47,988 nucleotides of DNA, taken from the NCBI GenBank assembly GCA_963800065.1, contig CAWCZO010000004.1:1-47988 (forward strand), given 5' to 3'. The DNA is from CAWJFJ01 sp963800065. GTDB lineage: Bacteria; Actinomycetota; Acidimicrobiia; Acidimicrobiales; UBA8190. Shown here one piece after another: positions 17,185-26,109 of this stretch (position 1 is the stretch's first letter; the number at the start of each line of letters is the position of its first letter). Position numbers and translations under genes: made by a program. Under the pieces are notes generated by a model, which saw only the letters and a program-made list of their open reading frames with translations, was not told the DNA's origin and ran no database searches.

Positions 17185-18210
17185 GTGCGAATCGGTGTCA
17201 TCGGGGCCACGGGTCAGGTCGGGACGGTCATCCGATCCCTCCTCGTCGAGCGCGCCTTCCCCGTCGACGACGTCCGCTTCTTCGCCTCGTCGCGGTCGGC
17301 GGGGCGCCGCCTGCCCTGGGACGGGGACGAGGTCGACGTCGAGGATGCCGAGACCGCCGACTACGCCGGCATCGACCTGGCCCTGATGTCCACGGGGGCG
17401 ACCGCGGCGCGGATCCTGGCCCCTCGGGTGGCCGCCGCCGGGGCCATCGTCATCGACAACTCCTCCGCCTGGCGGATGCACCCCGACGTCCCCCTCGTCG
17501 TCCCCGAGGTCAACGCCGACGCCCTGGACAGCATCCCCCTGGGGATCGTGGCCAATCCGAACTGCACGACGATGGTGGCCATTCCCGTCCTCGGCCCTCT
17601 GCACCGTGAGGCCGGGCTCCGCCGGCTCGTGATCTCGACCTACCAGGCCGTGTCGGGGGCAGGTCCTACCGGCGTCGGCGAGCTCGAGGAGCAACTGGCC
17701 AAGACGGTGGCGGACGCCGCCGCCCTCACCTTCGACGGCGCCGCCGTGGAGTTCCCCCCGCCCACCGTCTTCGCCGGTCCCGTCGCCCACAACGTGCTCC
17801 CGCTGGCCGGCACCCTCCTCGACGACGGCTCACGGGAGACCAACGAGGAACGGAAGCTGCGCGACGAGGCCCGGAAGATCCTGGGCATCGCCGATCTGGC
17901 CGTCTCGGGGACCTGCGTCCGGGTGCCGGTCTTCACCGGGCACAGTCTCTCCATCAATGCCGGCTTCGAGCGTCCTCTCAGCGTCGAACGGGCCATCGCC
18001 GTTCTGGAGGCGGCGCCCGGTGTCCGCTACCTGGACGTCCCCACCCCGCTGGCCTCCGTCGGCACCGATCCCGTGATCGTCGGTCGCATCCGCCACGACC
18101 CGACGGTGGCCCACGGTCTGGCCCTGTTCGTCTCCGGCGACAACCTCCGCAAGGGGGCGGGGTTGAACGCCGTGCAGATCGCCGAGGCCCTGCTGGCCCG
18201 CCGGTCCTGA
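17185..18210 (+). CDS. asd: Aspartate-semialdehyde dehydrogenase
   Basis: Reduces aspartyl phosphate to aspartate semialdehyde with NADPH, directly after aspartokinase in the pathway. The product is 341 residues, the usual length. It shows the N-terminal nucleotide motif GVIGATGQVG (4-13), the substrate-phosphate site FASSRSAG, the catalytic cysteine in ANPNCTTM, the STYQAVSGAG segment and the proton-shuttling His in VFTGHS. The GTG at 17185 is supported by the MRIGVIGATG N-terminus. It converges on phoU with a 10-nt gap. Confidence 0.97.
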   Translation: MRIGVIGATGQVGTVIRSLLVERAFPVDDVRFFASSRSAGRRLPWDGDEVDVEDAETADYAGIDLALMSTGATAARILAPRVAAAGAIVIDNSSAWRMHPDVPLVVPEVNADALDSIPLGIVANPNCTTMVAIPVLGPLHREAGLRRLVISTYQAVSGAGPTGVGELEEQLAKTVADAAALTFDGAAVEFPPPTVFAGPVAHNVLPLAGTLLDDGSRETNEERKLRDEARKILGIADLAVSGTCVRVPVFTGHSLSINAGFERPLSVERAIAVLEAAPGVRYLDVPTPLASVGTDPVIVGRIRHDPTVAHGLALFVSGDNLRKGAGLNAVQIAEALLARRS

Positions 18211-18220
18211 AGGTCCGGTC

Positions 18221-18889
18221 CTACGGGCGCGCCGTAGCGGCCCGCCCGGCCAGGACCGAGATGCGGCGGGCCAGGTTGACGGCGTGGTCGCCGAAGCGCT
18301 CGTAGAAGCGGGCGACGAGGGCCGCCTCGATGGCCACCGGCAGGGGCATCGAGCCGCTGGCGATCTCGGCCGTCAGGGTCACGTGCAGCTCGTCGAGCTC
18401 GTCGTCCAGGGACTCGACGTGCTCGGCCACGTCGGGGGAGCGGTCGGCATAGGCGTCGGCCGTGGCCCGCCACATCTCGCTCGCCACCTCTCCCATCTGC
18501 TCGACGAGCCCCCGGGCCCGGTGCGAGAGCTCCATCCCGAGCCCGCGTACCGCCCGCCGGGAGACGTGCTCGGCCAGGTCGCCGCTGCGTTCGAGATCCG
18601 GGAGCATCCGCAGGACGGCCACCAGATAGCGCAACTCCTCGGGACCGGTGGCCCGCTGGGCCAGCTGCCGCTGGGCCAGCTGCTCGACCTCGAGGTAGAG
18701 GGTGTCGATCATCTCGTCGCTGTCGGCCAGGACCCGGGCCGCTTCGCGGTCGCCGGCCAGGAGGGAGTGGGTGGCCCCGGCCACGCCTTCGCCGACCAGG
18801 GCGAAGAGCTGGATGATCTCACGGTCGATCCGGTCGAGGCTCTCGGAGACCTCGTCGGACCCGCTGTTCAAGGAGAAGAGCCGGGCCAC
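18221..18889 (-). CDS. phoU: PhoU-family phosphate signalling regulator
   Basis: Cytosolic helical-bundle protein that represses Pst uptake and PhoR signalling when phosphate is plentiful. The 222-residue product has two PhoU repeats: an N-terminal one with LDRIDREIIQLFALVGEGV, and a second ending ARFYERFGDHAVNLARRISVL, which carries the metal-binding E/D-x3-D type signature. The GTG at 18889 is chosen over a much longer frame because the frame upstream has shadow-like composition. TACGGT also lies 6 nt before this GTG, and MARLFSLNSG is a reasonable N-terminus. No pst genes lie beside it. Confidence 0.9.
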   Translation of the reverse strand: MARLFSLNSGSDEVSESLDRIDREIIQLFALVGEGVAGATHSLLAGDREAARVLADSDEMIDTLYLEVEQLAQRQLAQRATGPEELRYLVAVLRMLPDLERSGDLAEHVSRRAVRGLGMELSHRARGLVEQMGEVASEMWRATADAYADRSPDVAEHVESLDDELDELHVTLTAEIASGSMPLPVAIEAALVARFYERFGDHAVNLARRISVLAGRAATARP

Positions 18890-18895
18890 GCCGCC

Positions 18896-18901
18896 ACCGT
18901 A
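18896..18901 (-). promoter_or_regulatory. -10 hexamer of phoU (leaderless)
   Basis: TACGGT on the minus strand ends 6 nt before the GTG at 18889. No Shine-Dalgarno is present. Confidence 0.55.
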
Positions 18902-19014
18902 GCGCCGCCGCCCGTCCGACGTCCCGGTCTCGGACCTCCGATCACAACCGGCGGACAACGATCGGTGACCGGCCACAGATCGGCGGCCCGAGATCCGGTC
19001 CCGTCCGGCACGGG

Positions 19015-19026
19015 GACGGTACCGTC
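19015..19026. promoter_or_regulatory. 12-bp perfect palindrome upstream of the arginine-catabolic pair
   Basis: GACGGTACCGTC is a perfect inverted repeat whose centre contains TACCGT (19020-19025), a possible -10 element. This would give a leader of about 54 nt to the ATG at 19086. A repressor binding here would block RNA polymerase directly. The operator role is inference. Confidence 0.4.
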
Positions 19027-19085
19027 GGTGGGGTGGAGAGGGACGGGGGACGGCCCACCGGGACCGGGCCCGGGCGGAGGGTCCG

Positions 19086-20360
19086 ATGAGCGCCGGCGAC
19101 CAGGGAGCCTGTTCCGAGGTCGTCCGCCTCGACGGCCACGTGGTGGATTCCCTGCTTCTCCCCAAGGTCCTCGACGCCATCGTCGACGCCGGCGCCTCCT
19201 ACGAGATCCTCGAGCTCGAGGTGGGCACCACCACCCTCGACCCCAGCCACGTCCGGATCCGGGTCAGCGCCGCCGACGAGTCGGCCCTCGACGCCCTCCT
19301 GGCCGACGTCCAGGTCCACGGTGTCAACCGGGAGGACGCCTCGGACGCCGAACTGGTGGCGGCACCGGCCGACGGCGTGTTGCCCGCCGAGTTCTACTCG
19401 ACCACCAACCTGGCCACCTGGGTACGGGTGGGCGGGCACTGGATAGCCAGTGGGCGCCCGGAGATGGACTGCGCCCTCGTCGTCGATCCCGCCGCCACGC
19501 CGGCGGCCCGGGTGCGGATGGTTCCCATGCACCGGGTCCGGGCCGGCGAGGCCGTGGTCGTCGGGTGGCGGGGCGTCCGGGTCGAGACACCGACGCGCCC
19601 CGACGACGGCGATGGATTCGGGTTCATGACGTCCGAGGTCTCCTCCGAGAAGCCGAAGGCGGTGAGCCTGGCCCGTGTGGCCGCCAGCATCCGCGAGGCG
19701 CGCGACCGGCGCCAACGCGGCGCCGGCGCCGGCGGCCGCGTTCTGGCCGTGTGCGGGCCCGCCGTGGTCCACACCGGCGCCGCCCCGGCCCTGGCGCGGC
19801 TGGTGCGCCACGGCTGGATCCAGGTCCTCTTCGCCGGGAACGGCTTTGCCACCCACGACATCGAGTCCAACGTCCTGGGCACGTCGCTCGGGGTGTCGCT
19901 GGGTGAGGGGGTGCTGTCCGAGCACGGGCACGCCAACCATCTCCGCGTCATCAACGAGGTACGCCGCTTCGGGTCCATCGCCGCCGCCGTGGAGGCGGGA
20001 TGGCTGGCCGGGGGGGTCCTCTTCGAGTGCGTGCGGGCCGGGGTGCCCTTCGTTCTGGGCGGTTCGGTGCGCGACGACGGACCTCTCCCCGACGTGATCT
20101 CCGACACCGTGGCCGCCGCCGACGCCATGCGGGAGTTGCTCGACGACGTCGACGTGGCCGTCATGCTGGCCACCACCCTGCACGCCATCGCCACCGGAAA
20201 CCTCCTGACGGCCGGTGTGGAGACCTACTGCGTCGACATCAACCAGGCGGTCGTGACCAAGCTCGCCGATCGCGGCAGCCATCAGGCTCTCGGCATCGTC
20301 ACCGACGTGGGCCTGTTCATGGGAGACCTGGCCGACCGTCTGTGCGGTGCCGAGCGATGA
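19086..20360 (+). CDS. TIGR00300-family protein, ornithine cyclodeaminase-like (LOR/SDH domain)
   Basis: A 424-residue protein of the LOR/SDH bifunctional-domain family. Archaeal members of this family, and the C-terminal half of cyanobacterial AgrE, convert ornithine to proline. Residues about 14-110 form the LOR/SDH N-terminal domain (GHVVDSLLLPKVLDAIV, YEILELEVG). The segment EFYSTTNLATWVRVGGHW follows, and a C-terminal Rossmann-like domain (about 215-420) has AVCGPAVVHTGA, FAGNGFATHDIESN, GTSLGVSLGEG and CVDINQAVVTKLADRGS. The ATG at 19086 follows GGAGGG by 4 nt. Its stop overlaps the next ATG (ATGA), tying it to the arginine-dihydrolase-like gene. The activity is inferred from family and context. 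Confidence 0.88.
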   Translation: MSAGDQGACSEVVRLDGHVVDSLLLPKVLDAIVDAGASYEILELEVGTTTLDPSHVRIRVSAADESALDALLADVQVHGVNREDASDAELVAAPADGVLPAEFYSTTNLATWVRVGGHWIASGRPEMDCALVVDPAATPAARVRMVPMHRVRAGEAVVVGWRGVRVETPTRPDDGDGFGFMTSEVSSEKPKAVSLARVAASIREARDRRQRGAGAGGRVLAVCGPAVVHTGAAPALARLVRHGWIQVLFAGNGFATHDIESNVLGTSLGVSLGEGVLSEHGHANHLRVINEVRRFGSIAAAVEAGWLAGGVLFECVRAGVPFVLGGSVRDDGPLPDVISDTVAAADAMRELLDDVDVAVMLATTLHAIATGNLLTAGVETYCVDINQAVVTKLADRGSHQALGIVTDVGLFMGDLADRLCGAER

Positions 20361-21271
20361 CCGCCCTGGGATGGGGACGCCGATTCCTCGTCTGTCGGCC
20401 ACTGCACTTCACCGTGGCCTACGAGATCAATCCGTACATGCACGTGCAGGTCCACCCCGACCCGGCCGTGGCCCTGGCCGAGCACGACGGGCTGGTGACG
20501 ACGTTGCGGGCGGCCGGTGCCCACGTGGAGTTCCTCGATCCCGTCCCCGGGCTCCCCGATCTCGTCTTCACCGCCAACGCCGGCGTGGTCGACGGCGGGG
20601 CCTTCGTCCCCAGTCGCTTCCGCCATCCCGACCGTCAGGGTGAGACACCTCACGACACGGCCTGGTTCTCGGCCCGTGGGTACCGCGTCACGTCGTTGCC
20701 GGGCGACGAGCCCTTCGAGGGGGCGGGCGACGTGCTGCCGTTCGGGGCGGAGCCTGGCGCCGGGCGCCCACCGGTGCTGGTGGCCGGCTACCGCACACGC
20801 TCGTCCGTCGGTGCCCAGACCGACCTGGGGACGCTGCTCGGGGTGCCGGTACGGACCGTCGAGCTCGTCGACGAGCGCTTCTACCACGTCGACCTGGTCT
20901 TCTGTCCCCTGGACGACCGGCGCGCCCTCGTGGCCCCGCAGGGCCTCGACCGCTATGGCTGCCGCGTCCTCGAGGAGCTCGTGCCCGATCCGGTGTGGCT
21001 GACCGACGAGGAGGCGGCCGCCTTCTGCGCCAACTCGGTCGTCGTCGGTGACGTCGTCGTCATGCCGTCGTGCACGCCGCGACTGGGTCGGATCCTGGAG
21101 GACGGCGGTCTGTCGGTGGCCGTCTCGCCCGTCGGCGAATTCCTGAAGGCGGGCGGCGGGTGCCGGTGTCTGACGCTGGCCCTCGACGTGGATCTCTCGG
21201 GTGCCGGCCCGGCCGCCGTGCCGTCGGCGAGGCCGTCAGTCGACGAGGGCCTGGTACACGAGTTGCCGTAA
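20357..21271 (+). CDS. Arginine dihydrolase / amidinotransferase-like (ArgZ-type)
   Basis: A 304-residue enzyme of the guanidino-group-modifying superfamily (arginine deiminase, DDAH, ArgZ). Candidate catalytic residues are E121 and D125 in FEGAGD, H177 in FYHVDLVF and the nucleophile C271 in GGCRCLTL. VCRPLHFTVAYEINPYM at the N-terminus and FTANAG (N74, where deiminases carry Asp) resemble arginine dihydrolases, which convert arginine to ornithine, CO2 and two ammonia. The start overlaps the previous gene's stop (ATGA). The last 36 nt overlap the convergent serine hydrolase gene. Together with its partner it would turn arginine into proline and ammonium. DDAH activity is the main alternative. 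Confidence 0.85.
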   Translation: MTALGWGRRFLVCRPLHFTVAYEINPYMHVQVHPDPAVALAEHDGLVTTLRAAGAHVEFLDPVPGLPDLVFTANAGVVDGGAFVPSRFRHPDRQGETPHDTAWFSARGYRVTSLPGDEPFEGAGDVLPFGAEPGAGRPPVLVAGYRTRSSVGAQTDLGTLLGVPVRTVELVDERFYHVDLVFCPLDDRRALVAPQGLDRYGCRVLEELVPDPVWLTDEEAAAFCANSVVVGDVVVMPSCTPRLGRILEDGGLSVAVSPVGEFLKAGGGCRCLTLALDVDLSGAGPAAVPSARPSVDEGLVHELP

Positions 21272-22471
21272 CTGCGACCGGATGGGGTGGGTGCTCGACG
21301 GGAGCAGTTGGGTCATGAACAGCGCCGTCATCTCCTCGGCGGGGTCGACGAAGAAGGCGGTGCTGGCGGCACCACCCCAGGCGTATTCACCGGCCCGGGA
21401 CAGCACCTTGTTCTTGACCGGGTCCCTCATCACCGAGAACCCGAGTCCGAAGCCGATGCCGTCGAATGTCGTCTCGGCGAAGAGGGGGCGCCCGAAGGCC
21501 TCGAGGTCGGCGTCCCCGGGGAGGTGGTTGCGTGTCATGTAGGCCACGGTCCGGGTCCCGAGGAGCCGGACACCGTCGAGCTCGCCACCACGCATGAGCA
21601 TCTGCGTGAAACGGTGGTAGTCGGAAGCGGTGCCGATCAGTCCGCCCCCGCCGGACAGGCAGCTCGGACGCGACACCGGCGATGCCCCGAAGTCGTCGAG
21701 TCGCGTCGCCGCGTTGGTCCCCGGAGCCGGGACGTACAGAGCCGCCAGGCGGTCGGCGGCCGACTCCTCGATGGCGAAGCCCGTGTCGGAGAGGCCCAGG
21801 GGTCCGAAGATGTGATCGGCGAAGAAGTTGTCGAGGGGCTGGCCCGAGGCGACCTCGACGACGCGGCCGAGGACGTCGGTGGCCACCGAGTAGTTCCATT
21901 CCCGCCCCGGCTGGAAGAGCAACGGCAGCCCGGCCCAGCCGTCGCAGCACGCTTCGAGGTCCCACCCCTTGGGGGTCGCCCACTCGAAGCCGGTCCGCCG
22001 GTACATGGCGTCGACCGGATGGGTGTGGTGGAAGCCGTAGGTGAGCCCGGCGGTGTGGGTGAGGAGGTGCCAGATGCGGACGGGCTCGACCACCGGGTCG
22101 GTGACGGGCCGCAGGGCCGAGCCCGAGCGCCAGACGCGGGCGTCGGCGAAGGAGGGGATGAAACGGCTGACCGGGTCCTTGAGCTCGAAGGCGCCCTGCT
22201 CGTAGAGCATCATGGCCGCCACCGACGTCACCGGTTTGGTCATCGAGGCCAGGCGGAACAAGGTGTCGTGCTCGACCGGGAGCTCCGCCTCGATGTCGCG
22301 CCGGCCGTACGTCGACAGGTGGGCGACGCGACCGCCCCGGGAGACCAGGATGAGCCATCCGGGAAGGAGGCCGCCGTCGACGTAGCGGGCGAAGTGGGCG
22401 TCGAGGCGGCTCAGGCGCTGCCGATCGAGACCGACGGCGGTGGGATCGACCTCGACGCTCAGATCACCCAC
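21236..22471 (-). CDS. Serine hydrolase of the beta-lactamase/class C esterase family
   Basis: A 411-residue cytosolic protein without signal peptide, of the beta-lactamase superfamily (EstB-type esterases). The active-site SxxK is S76-M-T-K79 (RLASMTKPVTS). The second-motif Tyr is Y194-S-V (WNYSVATDVLG), a YSx form common in esterases rather than the YAN of true beta-lactamases. WGGAAST near the C-terminus takes the place of KTG. The GTG at 22471 follows GGGGGAGGCGG. The lack of a secretion signal argues for an intracellular ester or amide substrate, not antibiotic resistance. Its 3' end overlaps the convergent arginine-dihydrolase-like gene by 36 nt. Confidence 0.92.
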   Translation of the reverse strand: MGDLSVEVDPTAVGLDRQRLSRLDAHFARYVDGGLLPGWLILVSRGGRVAHLSTYGRRDIEAELPVEHDTLFRLASMTKPVTSVAAMMLYEQGAFELKDPVSRFIPSFADARVWRSGSALRPVTDPVVEPVRIWHLLTHTAGLTYGFHHTHPVDAMYRRTGFEWATPKGWDLEACCDGWAGLPLLFQPGREWNYSVATDVLGRVVEVASGQPLDNFFADHIFGPLGLSDTGFAIEESAADRLAALYVPAPGTNAATRLDDFGASPVSRPSCLSGGGGLIGTASDYHRFTQMLMRGGELDGVRLLGTRTVAYMTRNHLPGDADLEAFGRPLFAETTFDGIGFGLGFSVMRDPVKNKVLSRAGEYAWGGAASTAFFVDPAEEMTALFMTQLLPSSTHPIRSQLRQLVYQALVD

Positions 22472-22504
22472 GGGACCGCCTCCCCCGTTCTCGTTGGGCG
22501 GACA

Positions 22505-23765
22505 CTAACCCGAGTCGACGTCGGCATCGATGAGCCGCGGCCCTCCCGGCCAGTTCACATAACGCCACCACCAATTGAGGAGGACGATGAGCCGGTTCCG
22601 GAAGCCGATCAGATAGACGATGTGCAACCCGAGCCAGGCCAGCCATCCCAGACTGCCCCGCAGCACGAGGCCCCGGGGAAGTTCCGTCACCGCCGCTCGT
22701 CGACCGATGGCGGCCATCATGCCCTTGTTCGCGGTAGTGGAACGGTTCGGTGGGCCGGCCCTCCCGGCGCCGCAGGATCTGGGCTGCCGCGTGGGTGCCG
22801 GACTGGATGGCCACCTGGGCCAGCTGGGGGCACGGGTCGGCCCCACCGGCCGCCCGGGGCACGGCCGCCGCGTCCCCGACCACATAGACCTCGGGGTGAC
22901 CGTGCAGCGTGAGGTCGTCCTCCACCGCCACCCGCCCACCGCGGCCGTGCTCCACGGGCAGTCCGCCCGCCAGGGTGCCGTCCACGGTCACCCCACCGGC
23001 CCACACCACGGCGGCGGCGCCGATCCATTCGCCGCCCACCAGGCGCACACCGGACGCCGTCACCTCCTGGACGGGCGCGCCCAGGCGGACGGTCACACGG
23101 CGCGACCGCAGGGTCTCGGCGGCGTAACGGCCCAGGGCACCGGTGAAACCGGCCAGCAGCCGGTCGCCGGCGTCGAGGAGGACGACACGACTGCGCCGGG
23201 GGTCGATACGCAGACGGTCCTGACGGACCGCGACGTCGAGAAGCTCCATCAGTGCGCCCGCCGTCTCGACGCCGGTGGCGCCACCGCCGATGACCACGAA
23301 GGTCGGCGCCCCGCCGTCGAAGTCCTCGGGGTGGGCGTCGGCCGCCTCGAGGGCTCCGAGAACGGCGTTGCGTAAACGGCGGGCGTCGCCGAGCGTGTAG
23401 AGGGGCCGGGCGTGGACGTCCGCCCCCGTGATGCCGAGGAACCCGGCCGTGGCCCCCGTTGCCACGATCAGGTGGTCGTAGTCGACGGCGGAACCGTCGG
23501 AGAGGGTGACCCGGCGGTTGTCGAGGTCGACCGAGGCCACCTGATCGTGACGGAAGACGACGTTGTGGTCGCGGCGGAAGATGGTGCGGACGGGGTAGGC
23601 GACGTCGGCCGGGTCGAGTCCCGCCGTGGCCACCTGGTAGAGCAGGGGTAGGAAGGTGTGGAAGTTGTGCTGGTCGATCAGCTTCACCTCGACAGGTGCC
23701 CCGGCCAGGTGCCTGGTGGCGGCGAGGCCGGCGAACCCGCAGCCGATCACCACGACGCGGTCCAT
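22505..23765 (-). CDS. ndh: Type II NADH dehydrogenase (FAD), with one frameshift
   Basis: Membrane-associated NADH:quinone oxidoreductase that does not pump protons. From ATG 23765 the N-terminal FAD motif (VVVIGCGFAGLAATRHL), the second dinucleotide motif (FVVIGGGATGVETAGAL) and VYVVGDAAAVPR are in one frame. After PFHYR the family text continues in another frame as KGMMAAIGRRAAV, LGWLAWLGLHIVYLIGFRNR and NWWWRYVNW, the membrane-anchoring C-terminus. This ends at the TAG at 22505. The break is explained by one extra A (plus strand T) at 22728/22729; with it removed the protein is 419 residues, a normal length. Sequence error is the simplest explanation, while a recent mutation would leave an unanchored protein. 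Confidence 0.9.
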
Positions 23766-23821
23766 GGTCGCAGAGGATGACACGACGGCGGGGCCCCGTG
23801 GAGGTCCGCGTCCGGGAGCGG

Positions 23822-25942
23822 TCAGCGGGCGGCCAGGGTCCGCGCCGCCGTCGTGATGTCGGCCACCTGGGGGAGGATCGCCGCCTCCAGCGACGGCTCG
23901 TAGGCGACGAAGGTGTCGGCCGCCGCCACCCGGGTGACGGGGGCGTCCAGGGCCCAGAAGCAATGCTCCGCCGTCCAGGCCGCCACCTCGGCCCCGAATC
24001 CGGCGGTCAGTGTGTCCTCGTGGACGACGAGGAGCCGACCGGTCCGTTCGACCGATTCGGAGACGAGATCGTGATCCCACGGGGCCACCGTCCGCAGGTC
24101 GATCACCTCGACGCTGCACCCTTCGTCGGCCAGCTGGCCGGCGGCCACGAGCGACTTCTGGACGGTGGCCCCCCACGTGACGATGGTCAGGTCCCGTCCC
24201 GGACGGGCCACGGTGGCGCGACCGAAGGGCACCGTCCATCCCGCCGGGGGATAGGGGTCGGCGGCGTAGCGCTGGCGGTAGAGGTGCTTGTGCTCGAGGA
24301 ACAGCACGGGATCGTCCGAGGCGAACGCTGACCGCAGGAGACCGACGGCATCGCGTGTGCGCGACGGGAAGGCCACCAGGAGTCCGGGGATGTGGGCGAA
24401 GATCGACTCGCCGCTCTGGGAGTGCCAGATGCCTCCCCCCGTCAGGTAGCCGCCGATGGCCACGCGGACGACCAGGGGACAGGTGAAGGCGCCGTTCGAG
24501 CGCCAGCGGATGGTCGCCATCTCGCTGCGGAGCTGTTGCATGGCCGGCCAGATGTAGTCGAAGAACTGGATCTCGGCACAGGGACGCAGTCCGCGCAAGG
24601 CCTGGCCGACGCCGCGGCCGACGATGTTCGACTCGGCCAACGGGGTGTTGTAGCAGCGCGCCGAACCGAAGCGTCGTTGCAGTCCCCGGGTCACGCCGAA
24701 CACCCCGCCCTTGCCCTCGACGTCGGCGAGGACGTCGTCGTCGGCGTCGGCGACGTCCTCACCGAAGACCCTGATCCGTTCGTCGGCGGCCAGAAGGTCG
24801 TGCAGGGTCCGACCGATGGCGTCGGCCAGTAGGACGGGCTCGGCCGACGGATCGGGGGCGGGATCCGGATCCGGCTGGCGCCGGGACGAAGTGGCCACGA
24901 CGTTGTCGGTCACGGTGGCCGGGTCGGGACGGGGCGCGGCCAGGGCTTCGTCGGCAGCCCGGGCGGCGGTGTCCTTGGCCGCGGCGCGGATGGACTGCGC
25001 CTCATCGGCCGTCAGGAGGGCGCTGGCGACGAGGGCCCGTTCGAAGGTGTCGATGGGGTCGTGGGCCAGCTCCCGAGCCAGCTCGTCGGCGCCGCGGTAC
25101 TTGGCTTGGGAGTCGGCCGCCGAGTGGGAATAGGGACGGGTGACGCGGGCGTGGATGAGACCGGGCCCCTCCCCGGCGCGCACGCGGGCCACGGCCCGGG
25201 CGCCCACCGTCCGGCAGGCGGCGTAGTCCCATCCGTCGACCGTCGTCACGGCCAGTCCCCGGAAGCCCCGGACCAGCTCCGACACCGGTGCGGGGGCCTG
25301 GTCGGAGGACCGGACGGAGATGGCGTACCCGTTGTCGGCCACCACGTAGAGCACCGGGAGGTGGAGCCGACAGGCCGTGTTCAGGCTCTCCCAGAATTCG
25401 CCCTCCGAGGTCGTCCCCTCGCCCAGTGACACGTAGGTCAGCTCGTCGCCGTGGGTGCGACAACCCGGCAGGCCCGGTCGTGGCGCCAGATAGCGGCCCG
25501 CCTCGGCACAGCCCACGGCGGGGAGGCACTGGCTGCCGGTGGGAGAGGACTGGGTGACGATGTTCCTGGTGACGTCACCCCAGTGGCACGGCATCTGGCG
25601 CCCGCCCGAGGCCGGATCCTCCGAGGACCCCACCGCCTCGAGGAGGATGTCGAGCGGCGTCACGCCCAGAGCGAGGACGAGGGCGCGGTCGCGGTAGTAG
25701 GGGAAGAACCAGTCGTAGGCGGGTCGCAGCGACCGGGCCAGGGCGGTGAGGAGGATCTCGTGGCCGGCGCCCGAGATCTGGAAGAAGACCCGGCTCTGCT
25801 TCTGCAGGAGGATCTCCCGGTCGTCGAGGGCGCGCGACAGGCAGGCCAGGCGGAAGTCCTCGACGAGCTCGTGGGCCGGATAGGCGTCCAGGCCCGATCC
25901 TCGGGATGCCCCGGCGGCGTCCGCCCCGGTGGCTGCGTGCAT
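23822..25942 (-). CDS. Fused alpha-beta E1 component of a 2-oxoacid dehydrogenase (branched-chain type)
   Basis: Thiamine-diphosphate E1 decarboxylase with both chains in one 706-residue polypeptide. The alpha half has FQISGAGHEILLTAL, FPYYRDRAL and the TPP motif GEGTTSEGEFWESLN...NGYAISV. The beta half, after an Asp/Pro-rich linker, has FGEDVAD, YNTPLAESNIVGRGVG, FFDYIWPAMQQL and LFLEHKHLYRQ. The arrangement resembles branched-chain 2-oxoacid E1. ATG 25942 is selected because TAGCGT lies 8 nt upstream and the longer frame is not conserved-looking. No E2 or E3 gene is adjacent, so it must use partners encoded elsewhere. Confidence 0.92.
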   Translation of the reverse strand: MHAATGADAAGASRGSGLDAYPAHELVEDFRLACLSRALDDREILLQKQSRVFFQISGAGHEILLTALARSLRPAYDWFFPYYRDRALVLALGVTPLDILLEAVGSSEDPASGGRQMPCHWGDVTRNIVTQSSPTGSQCLPAVGCAEAGRYLAPRPGLPGCRTHGDELTYVSLGEGTTSEGEFWESLNTACRLHLPVLYVVADNGYAISVRSSDQAPAPVSELVRGFRGLAVTTVDGWDYAACRTVGARAVARVRAGEGPGLIHARVTRPYSHSAADSQAKYRGADELARELAHDPIDTFERALVASALLTADEAQSIRAAAKDTAARAADEALAAPRPDPATVTDNVVATSSRRQPDPDPAPDPSAEPVLLADAIGRTLHDLLAADERIRVFGEDVADADDDVLADVEGKGGVFGVTRGLQRRFGSARCYNTPLAESNIVGRGVGQALRGLRPCAEIQFFDYIWPAMQQLRSEMATIRWRSNGAFTCPLVVRVAIGGYLTGGGIWHSQSGESIFAHIPGLLVAFPSRTRDAVGLLRSAFASDDPVLFLEHKHLYRQRYAADPYPPAGWTVPFGRATVARPGRDLTIVTWGATVQKSLVAAGQLADEGCSVEVIDLRTVAPWDHDLVSESVERTGRLLVVHEDTLTAGFGAEVAAWTAEHCFWALDAPVTRVAAADTFVAYEPSLEAAILPQVADITTAARTLAAR

Positions 25943-25950
25943 CGTTTCCG

Positions 25951-25956
25951 ACGCTA
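25951..25956 (-). promoter_or_regulatory. -10 hexamer of the fused E1 gene (leaderless)
   Basis: TAGCGT on the minus strand ends 8 nt before the ATG at 25942. Confidence 0.55.
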
Positions 25957-26109
25957 CCGCTTCCACCCGGCGGGGGAGGTCCTGAGCCCACCACCGACCG
26001 CGACCGGATCCCACCCCGCGTACCCGCCATACCCGTCGGTGTCACACCCCACCGGTACGCTCGGACGGCAAGCGCCGGCTAGCAGCGAGACCGGCCCGGA
26101 AGGACACCC

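Noticed and set aside
21236..22471. Beta-lactamase resistance gene
   Set aside because: No signal peptide and no KTG motif; it matches EstB-type esterases better.
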